Notes: generated from the sequence alone by a model not told the origin. A stretch of DNA of 64,000 bases from Betaproteobacteria bacterium (GCA_900299145.1 OMIN01000142.1:1-64000); one strand, 5' to 3'; numbered from the stretch's first letter, positions 38,336 to 48,632 are shown. Translations and numbers: made by a program.

Positions 38336-40585
38336 TCATGTCGCGCTGTCTATTCTCTGTTTTCCCAGACCTTGCATCACACCTAACGCCAACTTCATCC
38401 GCTCCGGCAACATCGGCAAGGCGCGCAGTCTGGCCCCCGTCAACCGGTACACCGCGTTTGCAATCGCCGGTGCCATGGGCGCCACACCTAATTGACCCGC
38501 GCCAGATAACAGTTCTGGCCCGCCTTGCAGCAATTCGATATGGATTTCCGGTATCTCGTCCATGCGCGGCACCGGGTAATCATTGAAGCTAGATTGTCGC
38601 ACCACGCCATCCTTGATCGTCACCTGCTCGCGCAACGCCGCTGACACCCCCCAGATGATACCGGTTTCAAGTTGCTGGCGTAGATGTCGCGGCTGCAATA
38701 CCGCGCCGGAATCGGCCACCGCCCACACGTTGTGCACCCGGATCGCTCCCGATGAGCGATTCACCGACACCTCCACCACCTGTGCGATCTGCCCATGCCC
38801 GCGGCCACCATGGTTATAGGCGACGCCCATGGCCATGCCATCGTGAGGCCGGGACCAATCCGACAACTTGCGCACGCGCTCGAGCACCGCCTTGCCGCGC
38901 GTATCCGTCAGCAAATCGATACGCAATTGCAGCGGGTCCTTGCCGAGCTTTGCCGCGACTTCGTCAACGAATGACTCGACTGCGAAAATGGTGTAACCGC
39001 TACCGACCGCGTTCCAGTAGCCCACCGGGACGCCGCTGGCTTGATGCACGAATTCGTGGTGGCGGTTGGGGATGCCGTACGGCTGCGTCATACCCACTGC
39101 TACCGCACTGTCGATGGCGGGGTTTTGATCCCAGGCAGTCTTACGCACGCGCGCCAACACCGAATCGGCCACCACACGGTGACTCCACCCCAGCACCCTG
39201 CCGTCCGCGGCAATCGCCGCGTCAAGGTGCTGCGCAGCCAGCGGACGATAGGCGCCGTGCTTGATATCGTCCTCGCGGCTCCAGATCACTTTCACGGCCT
39301 TGTCCATGATCTTGCTAAGCATCGCGGTTTCGGCATTAGGCAATTGTTCGGTCTTGGCGCCGAAGCCGCCACCGAGAAAGGTCGTGTGCACACGAATCTT
39401 GTCCTCGGTAAGCCCCGTGACTTTTGCACAGACCTGTTGCGCCCAGGTTTGCCCCTGCGTGGGAGACCACAACTCCATGTCGTTGTGCATCATCGACGCG
39501 GTGGCGTTAAATGGCTCCATACAAGCGTGGTGCGCATGATCCGTCACGTAATCTGCTGAAAGCGTCTGCGCCGCCGTCTTGAACGCAGCGTCAAAATCTC
39601 CGGCGTTGCCAAAGGTGCGGCCTTTCAGCGCGCGATCAGCGGCCAGCGTGGCCCATTCGCGTTTTTTCGCTTCGCTGTCGTATTGCGAGGCCAGTGAGCC
39701 ATTTCTCCACTCGACTTTCAATGCCCGCTTGCCCAGCACCGTTGCCCAGTAATCCGTGCCGACCACCGCCACGGCGTGCGGCAATTCAACCACCTTCACC
39801 ACACCCTCGATTTTCAGTGCTTCAGCGCTGTCGACTTTCATCGGTCCGTTTTCCGCGCCGTCGCCGTACAGCGGTTGCGGCAGCGCTGCAACCGGCGGGC
39901 GCAGGATCGAGGCGTAAAGCATGCCGGGTATCTGCACATCGATGCCATAACGTGCCTGCCCGGTCACCTTGAGTGGCACATCGAGGCGCCGCGCATCCCT
40001 TCCGATGAGCCGCCACTGTGATGAAGGCTTTAAATGCTTTTCGGTGATTAGCGACGCGTCCAACGTCACGTTATCGAGCTTCGCCACCTCCATGTAACTC
40101 ATTTTGCGGCCAGCAGCGGCATGAACCACATTGTTGGGCTCCGTGTTGCATTCGGCGGGTGAAACGCCCCATTCGCGTGCCGCGTTGAGGATCAGAATCG
40201 CGCGCGCCTGCGCACCCGCCAGCCGTACCGTGCGCCAGTAGCCCTGTGTGGCGCGGGTGCCGCCCACGCCCTGCACGTTAAAGTCATCGGGATTGGCGTA
40301 GGCTTTTTCCGCCGGCGCCTGTTCGACACGGATGGTGCGCCAGTCGGCGTCCAGTTCCTCCGCCACCAACAAGGGAATCGCGGTGTAATTGCCCTGCCCC
40401 ATTTCCGCCGTCGGGCATTTCACGGTGATGGTGTTCTCGCTGTTGGAAATGTGCACCCAGGCGTTCAGATCGACATCACCTTCTTCACCGCAGGCATGGG
40501 CATCTACCACGCGCAACAATCCGCCCGGTGCCACCAGAAAACCCAGCGTCAGTCCCGTTCGCTTCAGAAAATCGCGGCGTTCCAT
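38336..40585 (-). CDS. Molybdopterin-binding large subunit (isoquinoline 1-oxidoreductase beta-like)
   Basis: MERRDFLKRTGLTLGFLVAPGG; KCPTAEMGQGNYTAIPLLVAEELDADW; TTFLGGGFGAKTEQ; GAGQLGVAP. Confidence 0.92.
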   Translation of the reverse strand: MERRDFLKRTGLTLGFLVAPGGLLRVVDAHACGEEGDVDLNAWVHISNSENTITVKCPTAEMGQGNYTAIPLLVAEELDADWRTIRVEQAPAEKAYANPDDFNVQGVGGTRATQGYWRTVRLAGAQARAILILNAAREWGVSPAECNTEPNNVVHAAAGRKMSYMEVAKLDNVTLDASLITEKHLKPSSQWRLIGRDARRLDVPLKVTGQARYGIDVQIPGMLYASILRPPVAALPQPLYGDGAENGPMKVDSAEALKIEGVVKVVELPHAVAVVGTDYWATVLGKRALKVEWRNGSLASQYDSEAKKREWATLAADRALKGRTFGNAGDFDAAFKTAAQTLSADYVTDHAHHACMEPFNATASMMHNDMELWSPTQGQTWAQQVCAKVTGLTEDKIRVHTTFLGGGFGAKTEQLPNAETAMLSKIMDKAVKVIWSREDDIKHGAYRPLAAQHLDAAIAADGRVLGWSHRVVADSVLARVRKTAWDQNPAIDSAVAVGMTQPYGIPNRHHEFVHQASGVPVGYWNAVGSGYTIFAVESFVDEVAAKLGKDPLQLRIDLLTDTRGKAVLERVRKLSDWSRPHDGMAMGVAYNHGGRGHGQIAQVVEVSVNRSSGAIRVHNVWAVADSGAVLQPRHLRQQLETGIIWGVSAALREQVTIKDGVVRQSSFNDYPVPRMDEIPEIHIELLQGGPELLSGAGQLGVAPMAPAIANAVYRLTGARLRALPMLPERMKLALGVMQGLGKQRIDSAT

Positions 40586-40603
40586 GCGATCTACGTCTCC
40601 GAT

Positions 40604-41080
40604 TTACGTCTCGCTCGCCACGCGCTCAATGGCCGCAATAATTCGGCTGTACGCACCACAGCGGCAAATGTTTGTTTTCATGTATTCAACAATCTGCGAG
40701 CGCGTGGGCTTCGGCGTCTCCTTCAGCAAGCCCGCAGCGCGCATGATTTGCCCCGGCTGGCAATAGCCGCACTGCGGCGCCTGCTCCTCGACCCACGCTT
40801 TCTGCAATGGATGGCTGCCGTTCTGCGACAGGCCTTCAATCGTCAGCACACTCTTGCCCGCGACATCCTTGATCGCATGCAGACACGAGAACGTGGGCTT
40901 GCCGTCGAGATGCACGGTGCAGGCGCCGCATTGCCCCGCGCCACAACCGTATTTGGTGCCGGTAAATTTCAGGTTTTCGCGCAGCACCCACAGCAAGGGC
41001 GTATCGGGATGCGCCGTCACTTCACGCTGCGCCCCATTTACCGTCAGCGCGAACTTCTGCATCTTCAACATGAAAAACAA
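40604..41080 (-). CDS. (2Fe-2S)-binding subunit of molybdenum hydroxylase
   Basis: [18 protein letters not shown]...[17 protein letters not shown]...NICRCGAYSRI. Confidence 0.93.
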   Translation of the reverse strand: MFFMLKMQKFALTVNGAQREVTAHPDTPLLWVLRENLKFTGTKYGCGAGQCGACTVHLDGKPTFSCLHAIKDVAGKSVLTIEGLSQNGSHPLQKAWVEEQAPQCGYCQPGQIMRAAGLLKETPKPTRSQIVEYMKTNICRCGAYSRIIAAIERVASET

Positions 41081-41090
41081 AACCTTTTTT

Positions 41091-41158
41091 GACGCTGATT
41101 TACGCAGATGAACGCAGACTAACCCGTGGGTTTCCCATCTGCGCGAATCTGCGTTAAC
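41091..41158. repeat. Imperfect inverted REP-like repeat
   Basis: TTTACGCAGATGAACGCAGACTAACCCGTGGGTTTCCCATCTGCGCGAATCTGCGTTAA. Confidence 0.65.
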
Positions 41159-41165
41159 CTGTTTC

Positions 41166-41190
41166 TAAGTATTTGATTTTAGTTAATTTT
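41166..41190 (+). repeat. Dispersed AT-rich motif copy (one core mismatch)
   Basis: TAAGTATTTGATTTTAGTTAATTTT overlapping the minus-strand stop. Confidence 0.8.
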
Positions 41191-43411
41191 ATGCAAACCG
41201 TTTCTCACCCGCCAGCAACGCGGTTTTCACCCGTCCTGCAAGCATCGGCTGCTGCCGCAGCCGCACGCCGGTCAGCGCAAACACCGCATTGGATATCGCC
41301 GATGGCACGAGTGGCACCGCCATCTGCCCCGCGCCGGTCGGATGATTTTTGGTCTGCACCAGCTTCACGTGCATCTGCGGCACGTCGCGCATGCGTGGCA
41401 CGTGGTAATCGAAAAAGTTCGACTGCTCCACCGCGCCATTGGCGATGCTGATGCGCTCGGTGAGCGCCAGGCCCACGCCGTACACAATTGAGCTTTCGGT
41501 TTGCGCAATCACGTTATCCGGGTGCACCGCCACGCCGCAATCAATTGTGCACCAGAAGTTGTGCACCTTGATCGCGCCGCTGCTTTTTTCCACCGACACC
41601 TCCGCAATGCCCGCAATCTGCGTGCCGGAGTAACTCACGTACGCCACCCCCAACCCACGCCCCGGACGCTTGCGCTTCCAGTCCGCCATCTTCGCGGTCT
41701 CTTCGATCACGTGACGCGCTCGCGGCATTTGCTTCAAGAGACGCAACCGGAATTCCACCGGGTCAACGCCGGCTTTTACCGCCAGTTCGTCGACGAACAC
41801 TTCGGTGGCGAAACTGTTCGCGGTGAAGCCGATGCCGCGCAGCGGGTTGGTGCGCATGCCCGTGTGTTCGAGCACGCCTTCAATAGTGCGGTCGGGTATG
41901 TCATACGCGGGCACTTCAGTGCCCAGCAACGCAATTGGATCACGCCCCTTGACTATTTTGTAGCGCACCGGGTCCATGAACGCCATCACGTGATCGCACA
42001 CGGCGCGGTGATACCAGCCCGCGACGTTGCCCGAGGTATCGAGCCCGGCGCGCAGCCGGTTCACATACAACGGACGGAAACGCCCGGCGTGAATGTCATC
42101 CTCGCGCGTCCAGATCACCTTTACCGGCTTGCCCGAGGCTTTCGACAGCAGCACGGAATCGATGACGAAATCCGCATCGCGATTGCCGCGCCGGCCGAAG
42201 CCACCACCCAGCAAATAATGATTGAACTTCACTTTTGATTCGGCAATGCCCAATGCCGCCGCCACCTGCTGCACGGCGATGGTCTGGCTTTGCACGCCAC
42301 ACCAGATTTCCACCGCGTCACCCGCGGGCGAAACAGCGGCGATGGAATTGAGGGGCTCCATTTGCGCGTGGTAGGCGTAATCGGAACGGTACTCCTGATC
42401 AACGACCGAAGCGGCAGTTTTCAGCTTCGCCGCCGCGTCGCCTTTTTTCTCCCAATCGATTACGGGGTGTGCCGGATCTTTCGCGGCATTGGAGAACTTC
42501 GCAAAACCGCCATCGGTGGAAAAGCCCGCGCCTTGTGCCTTGCTGCCCCACGTCACCTTCAACGCCTTGCGCCCCTGAAACGCAGCCCACGGCGTTTCCG
42601 CCAGCACGCCCACGCCGTATTTCAGCGGCACGACATTCAGCACACCGTCCACCGCGCGCGCAGCGGCATCGTCCACTTTCGCCACGCCAGCGCCATCCAC
42701 CGGCTCGCGCAGAATCGCGCCGTAAATCATGCCCGGCACGTGGACATCAATGCTGTATTTGGCCGTGCCGTTATGTTTGCCGTTGACATCCACGCGTGGC
42801 GTGTCCGTGCCGATCAAACGGAAGTTCGCGGTCGCCACCGGCTCCACCGCAACCTTTGGCGCCTCGGCGGGAATTTTCGCAAAGGCGGCAATTTCGCCGT
42901 AAGTCAAACGCCGACCGGTTTTCTCGTGCAACACCACGCCGGGTTGCGTGGACGTTTCCGCCACCGGCACACCCCAGCGCTGCGCCGCATTGTCCATCAG
43001 CACCTGGCGCACCTGCGCGCCGAACTCACGCTGGCTATTGAAATAACCTGTTACCGTGGCGCTGCCCGCGGTGTATTGCGTGTAACCGCGGCCGGGATTG
43101 CCGTAAATCTTGTCGTTCGCCGGCGACGGCACGATTTTCACCTTGCTCCAGTCAGCATCCATTTCGTCAGCCACGATGCGCGGCAATGAAGTTAGCGAAC
43201 CCTGCCCCATTTCCGCAGCGGGCGACATGATCGCCACCGTGCCGTCGGTGAATACCGTCACCCAGTCATTCAGCCGCACACTGGAGTTTTGTGCCAGTGC
43301 CTCGCCGGATAACAACGCAGGCGCGCCCACGGCCACGCCGAAGGTAAAGCCTGCCGCACCCACCATGAATTGGCGGCGTTGCACATCAATAGTATCGATA
43401 ACCTTTTCCAT
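41189..43411 (-). CDS. Molybdopterin-binding large subunit (isoquinoline 1-oxidoreductase beta-like)
   Basis: VQRRQFMVGAAGFTFGV; MSPAAEMGQGSLTSLPRIVADEMDADW; HYLLGGGFGRRGNRDAD; PTGAGQMAVP; start at MEKVIDTIDV. Confidence 0.92.
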   Translation of the reverse strand: MEKVIDTIDVQRRQFMVGAAGFTFGVAVGAPALLSGEALAQNSSVRLNDWVTVFTDGTVAIMSPAAEMGQGSLTSLPRIVADEMDADWSKVKIVPSPANDKIYGNPGRGYTQYTAGSATVTGYFNSQREFGAQVRQVLMDNAAQRWGVPVAETSTQPGVVLHEKTGRRLTYGEIAAFAKIPAEAPKVAVEPVATANFRLIGTDTPRVDVNGKHNGTAKYSIDVHVPGMIYGAILREPVDGAGVAKVDDAAARAVDGVLNVVPLKYGVGVLAETPWAAFQGRKALKVTWGSKAQGAGFSTDGGFAKFSNAAKDPAHPVIDWEKKGDAAAKLKTAASVVDQEYRSDYAYHAQMEPLNSIAAVSPAGDAVEIWCGVQSQTIAVQQVAAALGIAESKVKFNHYLLGGGFGRRGNRDADFVIDSVLLSKASGKPVKVIWTREDDIHAGRFRPLYVNRLRAGLDTSGNVAGWYHRAVCDHVMAFMDPVRYKIVKGRDPIALLGTEVPAYDIPDRTIEGVLEHTGMRTNPLRGIGFTANSFATEVFVDELAVKAGVDPVEFRLRLLKQMPRARHVIEETAKMADWKRKRPGRGLGVAYVSYSGTQIAGIAEVSVEKSSGAIKVHNFWCTIDCGVAVHPDNVIAQTESSIVYGVGLALTERISIANGAVEQSNFFDYHVPRMRDVPQMHVKLVQTKNHPTGAGQMAVPLVPSAISNAVFALTGVRLRQQPMLAGRVKTALLAGEKRFA

Positions 43412-43529
43412 GATCACTCGCCGCCTCCGAGATTGCTTTGGCAAAACTTCATTTCTACATGTCGGCGGCCGGCTGCATTCGCCTGACCGTCGATCCACAT
43501 GCACAGCATGGGGCCCCTCGCCGGGTGGC

Positions 43530-44003
43530 TCATGCCGCCATCTCCTTGGCCGCACGCTCAATCGCCCGCGTAATTCGCGCATAAGTGCCGCAGCGGCAAA
43601 TGTTCGGACTCATGTATTCGACGATTTGCTCGCGCGTCGGGCGCGGCGTTTCTTTCAGCAGGCCCGCCGCGCGCATGATCTGCCCCGACTGGCAGTAACC
43701 GCACTGAGGCACCTGCTCAGCGAGCCATGCTTTTTGCAGCGGATGGCTGCCATCCTTTGACAAGCCTTCGATGGTGGTGATGGTCTTGCCGGCCACGTCC
43801 TGCAAGGTTTGCAGACACGATTGCACCGGCTGGCCATTCAAATGCACCGTGCAAGCGCCGCACTGCCCCGCACCGCAACCGAATTTGGTACCGGTTAATT
43901 TGAGTTGCTCACGCAACACCCATAACAGCGGCGTATCGGCCGCCGCCGTAATTGTCTGACGCTGGCCGTTGATGGTCAGCGTCGCTGTGATTTTTTGTGC
44001 CAT
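43530..44003 (-). CDS. (2Fe-2S)-binding subunit of molybdenum hydroxylase
   Basis: [18 protein letters not shown]...[17 protein letters not shown]...[11 protein letters not shown]; start [13 protein letters not shown]. Confidence 0.93.
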   Translation of the reverse strand: MAQKITATLTINGQRQTITAAADTPLLWVLREQLKLTGTKFGCGAGQCGACTVHLNGQPVQSCLQTLQDVAGKTITTIEGLSKDGSHPLQKAWLAEQVPQCGYCQSGQIMRAAGLLKETPRPTREQIVEYMSPNICRCGTYARITRAIERAAKEMAA

Positions 44004-44145
44004 CAGAATGCCTCTCCAGTTGGTGAACGCCGTCTGCCATTCCAAACTCGAACGCATTGTAGAAGCGTAACTGAAACATCACAACACATGCCGCGCCCGT
44101 TACAATGCCCGGCGAGCTTACAAACTACCTGCACGGAATATTTCG

Positions 44146-44173
44146 CAACTATCTGTTTTTATTGAACATTTTT
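44146..44173 (+). repeat. Dispersed AT-rich motif copy
   Basis: CAACTATCTGTTTTTATTGAACATTTTT. Confidence 0.92.
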
Positions 44174-44193
44174 AATATTCACCAAGGCAACCC

Positions 44194-45210
44194 ATGTCAC
44201 TCAACGTTCTCTACCCCGACAGCCGCTCCGAACTACTCGACATCGAAGCCAAGGTTTTTGGCGCTGACACCACCCTGCTCAATCCGCGCAAATCGAGCTT
44301 TGCCGCTATAGACCTCGCCTCGTGGGAAAACTGCGACGGGATCGTAGTCGCGCGCATCCAGATGGACAAAACCGTGGCGCCGCACCTGAAAAAATGCCGC
44401 ATCATCGTGCGCAACGGCGTGGGCTACGACAACTGCGATCTGGAATTGTTGGGCGCGGCCGGCATTGCCGTGTGCAACGTGCCCGACTACGGCACCACCG
44501 AAGTCGCCGACACCGCCGTGGCGATGATGCTCGCCTTCGCGCGCGGCACCGCCATTTACGACGCCACGCTGCGGCAAGACCCCACGGCGCTGTGGACACA
44601 CACCCACAACGTCACCGCGCGGCGCCTGCGTGGCGCTACCTACGGCGTCATCGGCATGGGCCGCATCGGCACCGCCTCCGCCCTGCGTGCGCGCGCTTTC
44701 GGCATGAACGTGGTGTTCTACGACCCGGCGCTATCCATCGGCGCGGAACTCTCCTTCGGCTTCACTCGTGCCAACAAACTCGACGACCTGTTGAAGGTAG
44801 CAGACGTCATCACCATCCACGCCCCACTCACCCCCGAAACCAACAAAATGATCAACGCCGATGCCGTGTCGAAAATCAAACCGGGCGCGTATCTGATCAG
44901 TACCGCACGCGGCCCCATCTGCGACACCGGCGCACTACTCGAAGGGCTAAAAAGCAATCGCCTGCTGGCCGTCGGCCTAGACGTGCTACCCAGCGAACCC
45001 GCCACCCTCGACGACCCGCTGGTGAAAGCGTGGCAGGCCAACGAACCGTGGCTCAGAGGCCGCGTGCTGATGGGCCCGCACTCCGGCTTCTACAGCCCCG
45101 ACAGCCTCGTCGACCTGCGCACCAAGGCCGCGCAAACCGCTTGCTGGTATTTGAAGGACAACAAACTGGTGAATTGTGTGAATGCGGAGTTTCTGAAAAA
45201 ACCGCGATAG
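44194..45210 (+). CDS. C-terminal-binding-protein-like / D-2-hydroxyacid dehydrogenase
   Basis: GVGYDNCDLELLGAAGIAVCNVPDYGTTEVADTAVAMML, YGVIGMGRIGTASALRARAFGMNV, STARGPICDTGALLEGL. Confidence 0.9.
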   Translation: MSLNVLYPDSRSELLDIEAKVFGADTTLLNPRKSSFAAIDLASWENCDGIVVARIQMDKTVAPHLKKCRIIVRNGVGYDNCDLELLGAAGIAVCNVPDYGTTEVADTAVAMMLAFARGTAIYDATLRQDPTALWTHTHNVTARRLRGATYGVIGMGRIGTASALRARAFGMNVVFYDPALSIGAELSFGFTRANKLDDLLKVADVITIHAPLTPETNKMINADAVSKIKPGAYLISTARGPICDTGALLEGLKSNRLLAVGLDVLPSEPATLDDPLVKAWQANEPWLRGRVLMGPHSGFYSPDSLVDLRTKAAQTACWYLKDNKLVNCVNAEFLKKPR

Positions 45211-45325
45211 GTACCGATAGGGGTTACTGGGAGCGCGGGCGCCATCCATTTCTCCACGCAATCTTCTCGCCGCACCACCGGCGCACCCTGCGGACGAGAT
45301 ATCCGCGATCCGGATACTGAAGTTC

Positions 45326-45409
45326 GTAGGTTGACGGTGAGCGCAGCGAACCCCAACGATGGCGGTAATGCTCCACGAACGTTGGGCTTCCTTCGTCACC
45401 CCAACCTAC
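45326..45409. repeat. REP-like inverted pair (arms 45326-45357 and 45381-45409)
   Basis: GTAGGTTGACGGTGAGCGCAGCGAACCCCAAC ... GTTGGGCTTCCTTCGTCACCCCAACCTAC. Confidence 0.82.
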
Positions 45410-45561
45410 AAAATGGGAACCTGAATGCATAAGATTTCTTCGGTAGGTATTGACCACGCGCCCCCAGTTACCCACACCACTTGCGGCACCAAGCCGTATA
45501 TTCAATAGAATTTGTCTGCACCGTCGCATAAAACGGATTTACCTTTAAAAGTGAGCACCCC

Positions 45562-46467
45562 ATGCGCCACAGCCTAGTTGCTATAAGTATCTGTTTTTAC
45601 AGCGTTATTTCACATGCCGCCACACTCACTGTCGACTGCGACAGCGGCGGCAAAATCATGGAGGCACTGTCCAAAGCGCGGCCCGGCGACACGGTGCTGA
45701 CCAGCGGCACGTGTAACGAGCATGTCAACATCGCGCCAGAGCAAGTGCGCATCACGCTCGACGGACAGAAAAAAACCACCCTCAAGCACCCCGGCGGCGA
45801 GCAGACCTCACCGCATGCGCTCTACAACCGCGGCAAGGAAATCACCATCAAGAATTTCACTGTGACCGGCGGGCTGGATGGCATCCACCTCTCCGGCGCG
45901 GCATCGGCGGTGCTCGATGGCAATGTAGTGGTGGACAACAAGGGGCGCGGCATCCACATAGACAAGGGCAGCATCGCGCGCGTCCTCAACAACCGCATCG
46001 AAGGCAATGGCGTCATGGGCATCAGCGTCACCGGCACGTCTTATGCCTACATCGGCGTGTTCATCCCGCGCATTCCGGCGCTTTCACCCAACACCATACG
46101 CAACAACGCCGGGCCGGGCATACAGATTGAGCGTTCGTCCGGCGCATGGGTCGTCGGCAACACCATCAGCGGCAACAAACACGGCGGCATCGTGCTCACC
46201 CGCAACGCCCACGCCGATGTGATGGGCAACACCATCAGTGCCAATGGCGGCGATGGAGTCAACTTCAGTTTCGGCAGCGGCGTGAATTTCGACAGCGAGC
46301 CGCGCAAGGATGGGCCGAATCAAACCGCGACGGGGCAGCTCAATGCGGGCGCGGGATTGCGCTGCATGACCGGTGGATTTGCCGATGGCCCGTTGGGCAC
46401 GCTGGCGGGTGAGAAGGGTGGAAAGATCGTGGACGGTGGGTGCGTAGATCGCGTGAGTACAAAATAG
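45562..46467 (+). CDS. Right-handed parallel beta-helix (NosD/pectate-lyase-like) secreted protein
   Basis: Signal peptide; repeats GIHLSGAASAVLDGNVVVDNKGRGIHIDKGSIARVLNNRIEGNGVMGISV, GNTISGNKHGGIVLTRNAHADVMGNTISANGGDGV. Confidence 0.8.
   Translation: MRHSLVAISICFYSVISHAATLTVDCDSGGKIMEALSKARPGDTVLTSGTCNEHVNIAPEQVRITLDGQKKTTLKHPGGEQTSPHALYNRGKEITIKNFTVTGGLDGIHLSGAASAVLDGNVVVDNKGRGIHIDKGSIARVLNNRIEGNGVMGISVTGTSYAYIGVFIPRIPALSPNTIRNNAGPGIQIERSSGAWVVGNTISGNKHGGIVLTRNAHADVMGNTISANGGDGVNFSFGSGVNFDSEPRKDGPNQTATGQLNAGAGLRCMTGGFADGPLGTLAGEKGGKIVDGGCVDRVSTK
45584..45610 (+). repeat. Dispersed AT-rich motif copy inside signal-peptide coding region
   Basis: TAAGTATCTGTTTTTACAGCGTTATTT. Confidence 0.85.
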
Positions 46468-46619
46468 CCCGCACTAACCGTTTTCATCAGATCTTGCTCG
46501 CTACACCATCGGCGCTTCCAGCGAACGAGATGACTGCAATCCCAGAGACGACGCGAACCACGGCAACGCGCGTTAAGATAGCGGCCGCCTACTCTACTGG
46601 AAACCACTGGAAGTTTGTC

Positions 46620-47594
46620 ATGACCCGTTCGTTCCTGATTTTTCCAGCCGCGCTGCTCGCCACACTCACAGCCACTGCCGCCCACGCCCAAGCCCCTTAT
46701 CCCAACCGCCCCATCCGCGTGGTCGTCCCCTTCGCCGCAGGCGGGCCCACGGACGCGGCCACGCGCATCGTCGGCCCGCGCTTTTCGGAATATCTAGGAC
46801 AACCCATTGTGATTGAAAATCGCGGTGGCGCGGGTGGGGCGACGGGCACGGAGCTGGTGGCGAAAGCCGCACCCGATGGCTATACGCTGGTGCATGGCTC
46901 CAGTGGCGGAATGGCCGTGTCGCCCACCATGAATCCGCGGCTCGGTTACAACACCTTGCGTGATCTGGCGCCGATTTCGCAGACGGTGAACGTGTCGTAT
47001 ATTGTCACACTGCATCCTTCGGTGCCGTCGAAGTCGATGAAAGAATTGATCGCGCTCGCCAAGGCACGCCCCGGCAAATTGGATTACGGCACGGGCGGCG
47101 CCGGCACCGGGCCGCATCTGGCAGGGGAACTGCTCAACATGATGTCCGGGGCGAAGATTGTGCATGTGCCTTACAAAGGCACCGGGCCTGCGCTGACTGC
47201 GCTGCTGTCGGGCGAGGTGGATCTCACGTTTGACAATCTGCTCATCGTACTGCCGCACGTAAAAGCGGGCCGCGTGCGCCCGATCGCCGCTACCGGCGAC
47301 ACCCGCTCAAAGCTGATGCCGGAGTTGCCGACAATAGCCGAAAGCGGCTTTCCCGGCTTTAGCGCTTCGGGCTGGTACGGCCTGCTCGCGCCCGTGGCAA
47401 CACCCAAGGAAATTGTCGCCAAGCTCAACGCAGATTTCACGCGCGCCTTGCGTTCGCCCGATGTCAGCGACCGATTGAACAGCATGGCCGCTGAACCCGC
47501 GCCCACCACGCCGGAACAGTTCGCCGCGTTCATCCGCAGCGAGACGGAAAAGTGGGCGAAGGTGGTAAGGGCTACGAATATGAAAGCGGAGTAA
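46620..47594 (+). CDS. Bug/TctC family substrate-binding protein
   Basis: PYPNRPIRVVVPFAAGGPTDAATRIVG...GQPIVIENRGGAGGATGTELVAKAAPDGYT; start at MTRSFLIFPAALLATL. Confidence 0.93.
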   Translation: MTRSFLIFPAALLATLTATAAHAQAPYPNRPIRVVVPFAAGGPTDAATRIVGPRFSEYLGQPIVIENRGGAGGATGTELVAKAAPDGYTLVHGSSGGMAVSPTMNPRLGYNTLRDLAPISQTVNVSYIVTLHPSVPSKSMKELIALAKARPGKLDYGTGGAGTGPHLAGELLNMMSGAKIVHVPYKGTGPALTALLSGEVDLTFDNLLIVLPHVKAGRVRPIAATGDTRSKLMPELPTIAESGFPGFSASGWYGLLAPVATPKEIVAKLNADFTRALRSPDVSDRLNSMAAEPAPTTPEQFAAFIRSETEKWAKVVRATNMKAE

Positions 47595-47621
47595 TCACAC
47601 CCGCCGGCGCGGGGGCACGGA

Positions 47622-48485
47622 TCAGTGCAGCGGCACGCCCCCAACCACGGTCGTGCGGTGCATCAGCCGCGGTGACGTTGGCGGATAATCGAATGTGGCC
47701 TTGTGCTGTGTCGCGCAGTCGTCCCACATCACGAGATCGTGTTGTTGCCAGTTGTGACGATAGGTAAACTCGGGCTGGATGCAGTGGTTGGCCAGTTCGC
47801 GGATGAGATCACGGCTTTCGTCTTCGGGCAGGCCAACGATGCGCGATGTGTAGCCTTCAGTGACATACAGGCATTTGCGGCCGTTTACCGGGTGCACCCG
47901 AACCAGGTTATGGATGGCTTCCGGATCGGCCTTTACCGCTGCGTAAACGTCTTTCTTTACCCCGGCTCCCCCAGTCTTTGCAAGATGATGCGCGGCGCTT
48001 TGCACGGCCTGCAATCCATCGATACGCTTCTGCATGGCTGGCGGCAGCGCCTCATAGGCGGCTGAGGTGCTGGCAAAGTGGGTATCGCCCAGCGTGCGGC
48101 CGTTCTGCACCGGAACTTCAAGCGCCCGCAACGCGGAGATCGCGTGCGGCTTGGCAAGATAGGCGCCATCGGTGTGCCACAACACGCCCGCGTCGTAGCT
48201 ACCGATGTGCTTGCCATCTTTCATGATATTGGAGATGACATAAATTTCCGCATGTTGCACGTGCGATTGACTGGCCAATTTCAATTGACGTAGTTCACCG
48301 AAGCGCGCGGTAAAGCGGATATGATCTTCGTCGGACAGCGCTTGGCCGCGAAAGTAAAGCACCTCATGTTTATAGAACGCCGCGCGAATTTGGGCGAACG
48401 TGGTGTCGTCCAGTGGCTTGGTAAGATCGGCTCCGACGACTTCGGCGCCCAGTGCGAAACCTGTGGGCTTGATCAGAACGGTCAT
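47622..48485 (-). CDS. TauD/TfdA family Fe(II)/2-oxoglutarate-dependent dioxygenase
   Basis: YFRGQALSDEDHIRFTARFGEL, WHTDGAYL (HxD), LVMWDDCATQHKATFDY (distal His). Confidence 0.92.
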   Translation of the reverse strand: MTVLIKPTGFALGAEVVGADLTKPLDDTTFAQIRAAFYKHEVLYFRGQALSDEDHIRFTARFGELRQLKLASQSHVQHAEIYVISNIMKDGKHIGSYDAGVLWHTDGAYLAKPHAISALRALEVPVQNGRTLGDTHFASTSAAYEALPPAMQKRIDGLQAVQSAAHHLAKTGGAGVKKDVYAAVKADPEAIHNLVRVHPVNGRKCLYVTEGYTSRIVGLPEDESRDLIRELANHCIQPEFTYRHNWQQHDLVMWDDCATQHKATFDYPPTSPRLMHRTTVVGGVPLH

Positions 48486-48632
48486 GGAAAATTCCTTTCA
48501 GCGGGAAATCGTGTCCACTGCCAATATTAGGCGGCAACCCGCGTGGCCTGTCAATCCGGACACAGCCGCTCGCGGCTAACGGCTGGCGGAAATTTGGGTG
48601 TAAAGTAGCACCATCTTCGAGAGGAAACCGCC

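Noticed and set aside
40661-40690. AAATGTTTGTTTTCATG resembling the dispersed motif
   Set aside because: Two or more core mismatches and encodes the conserved MKTNICRCG segment; probably coincidence.
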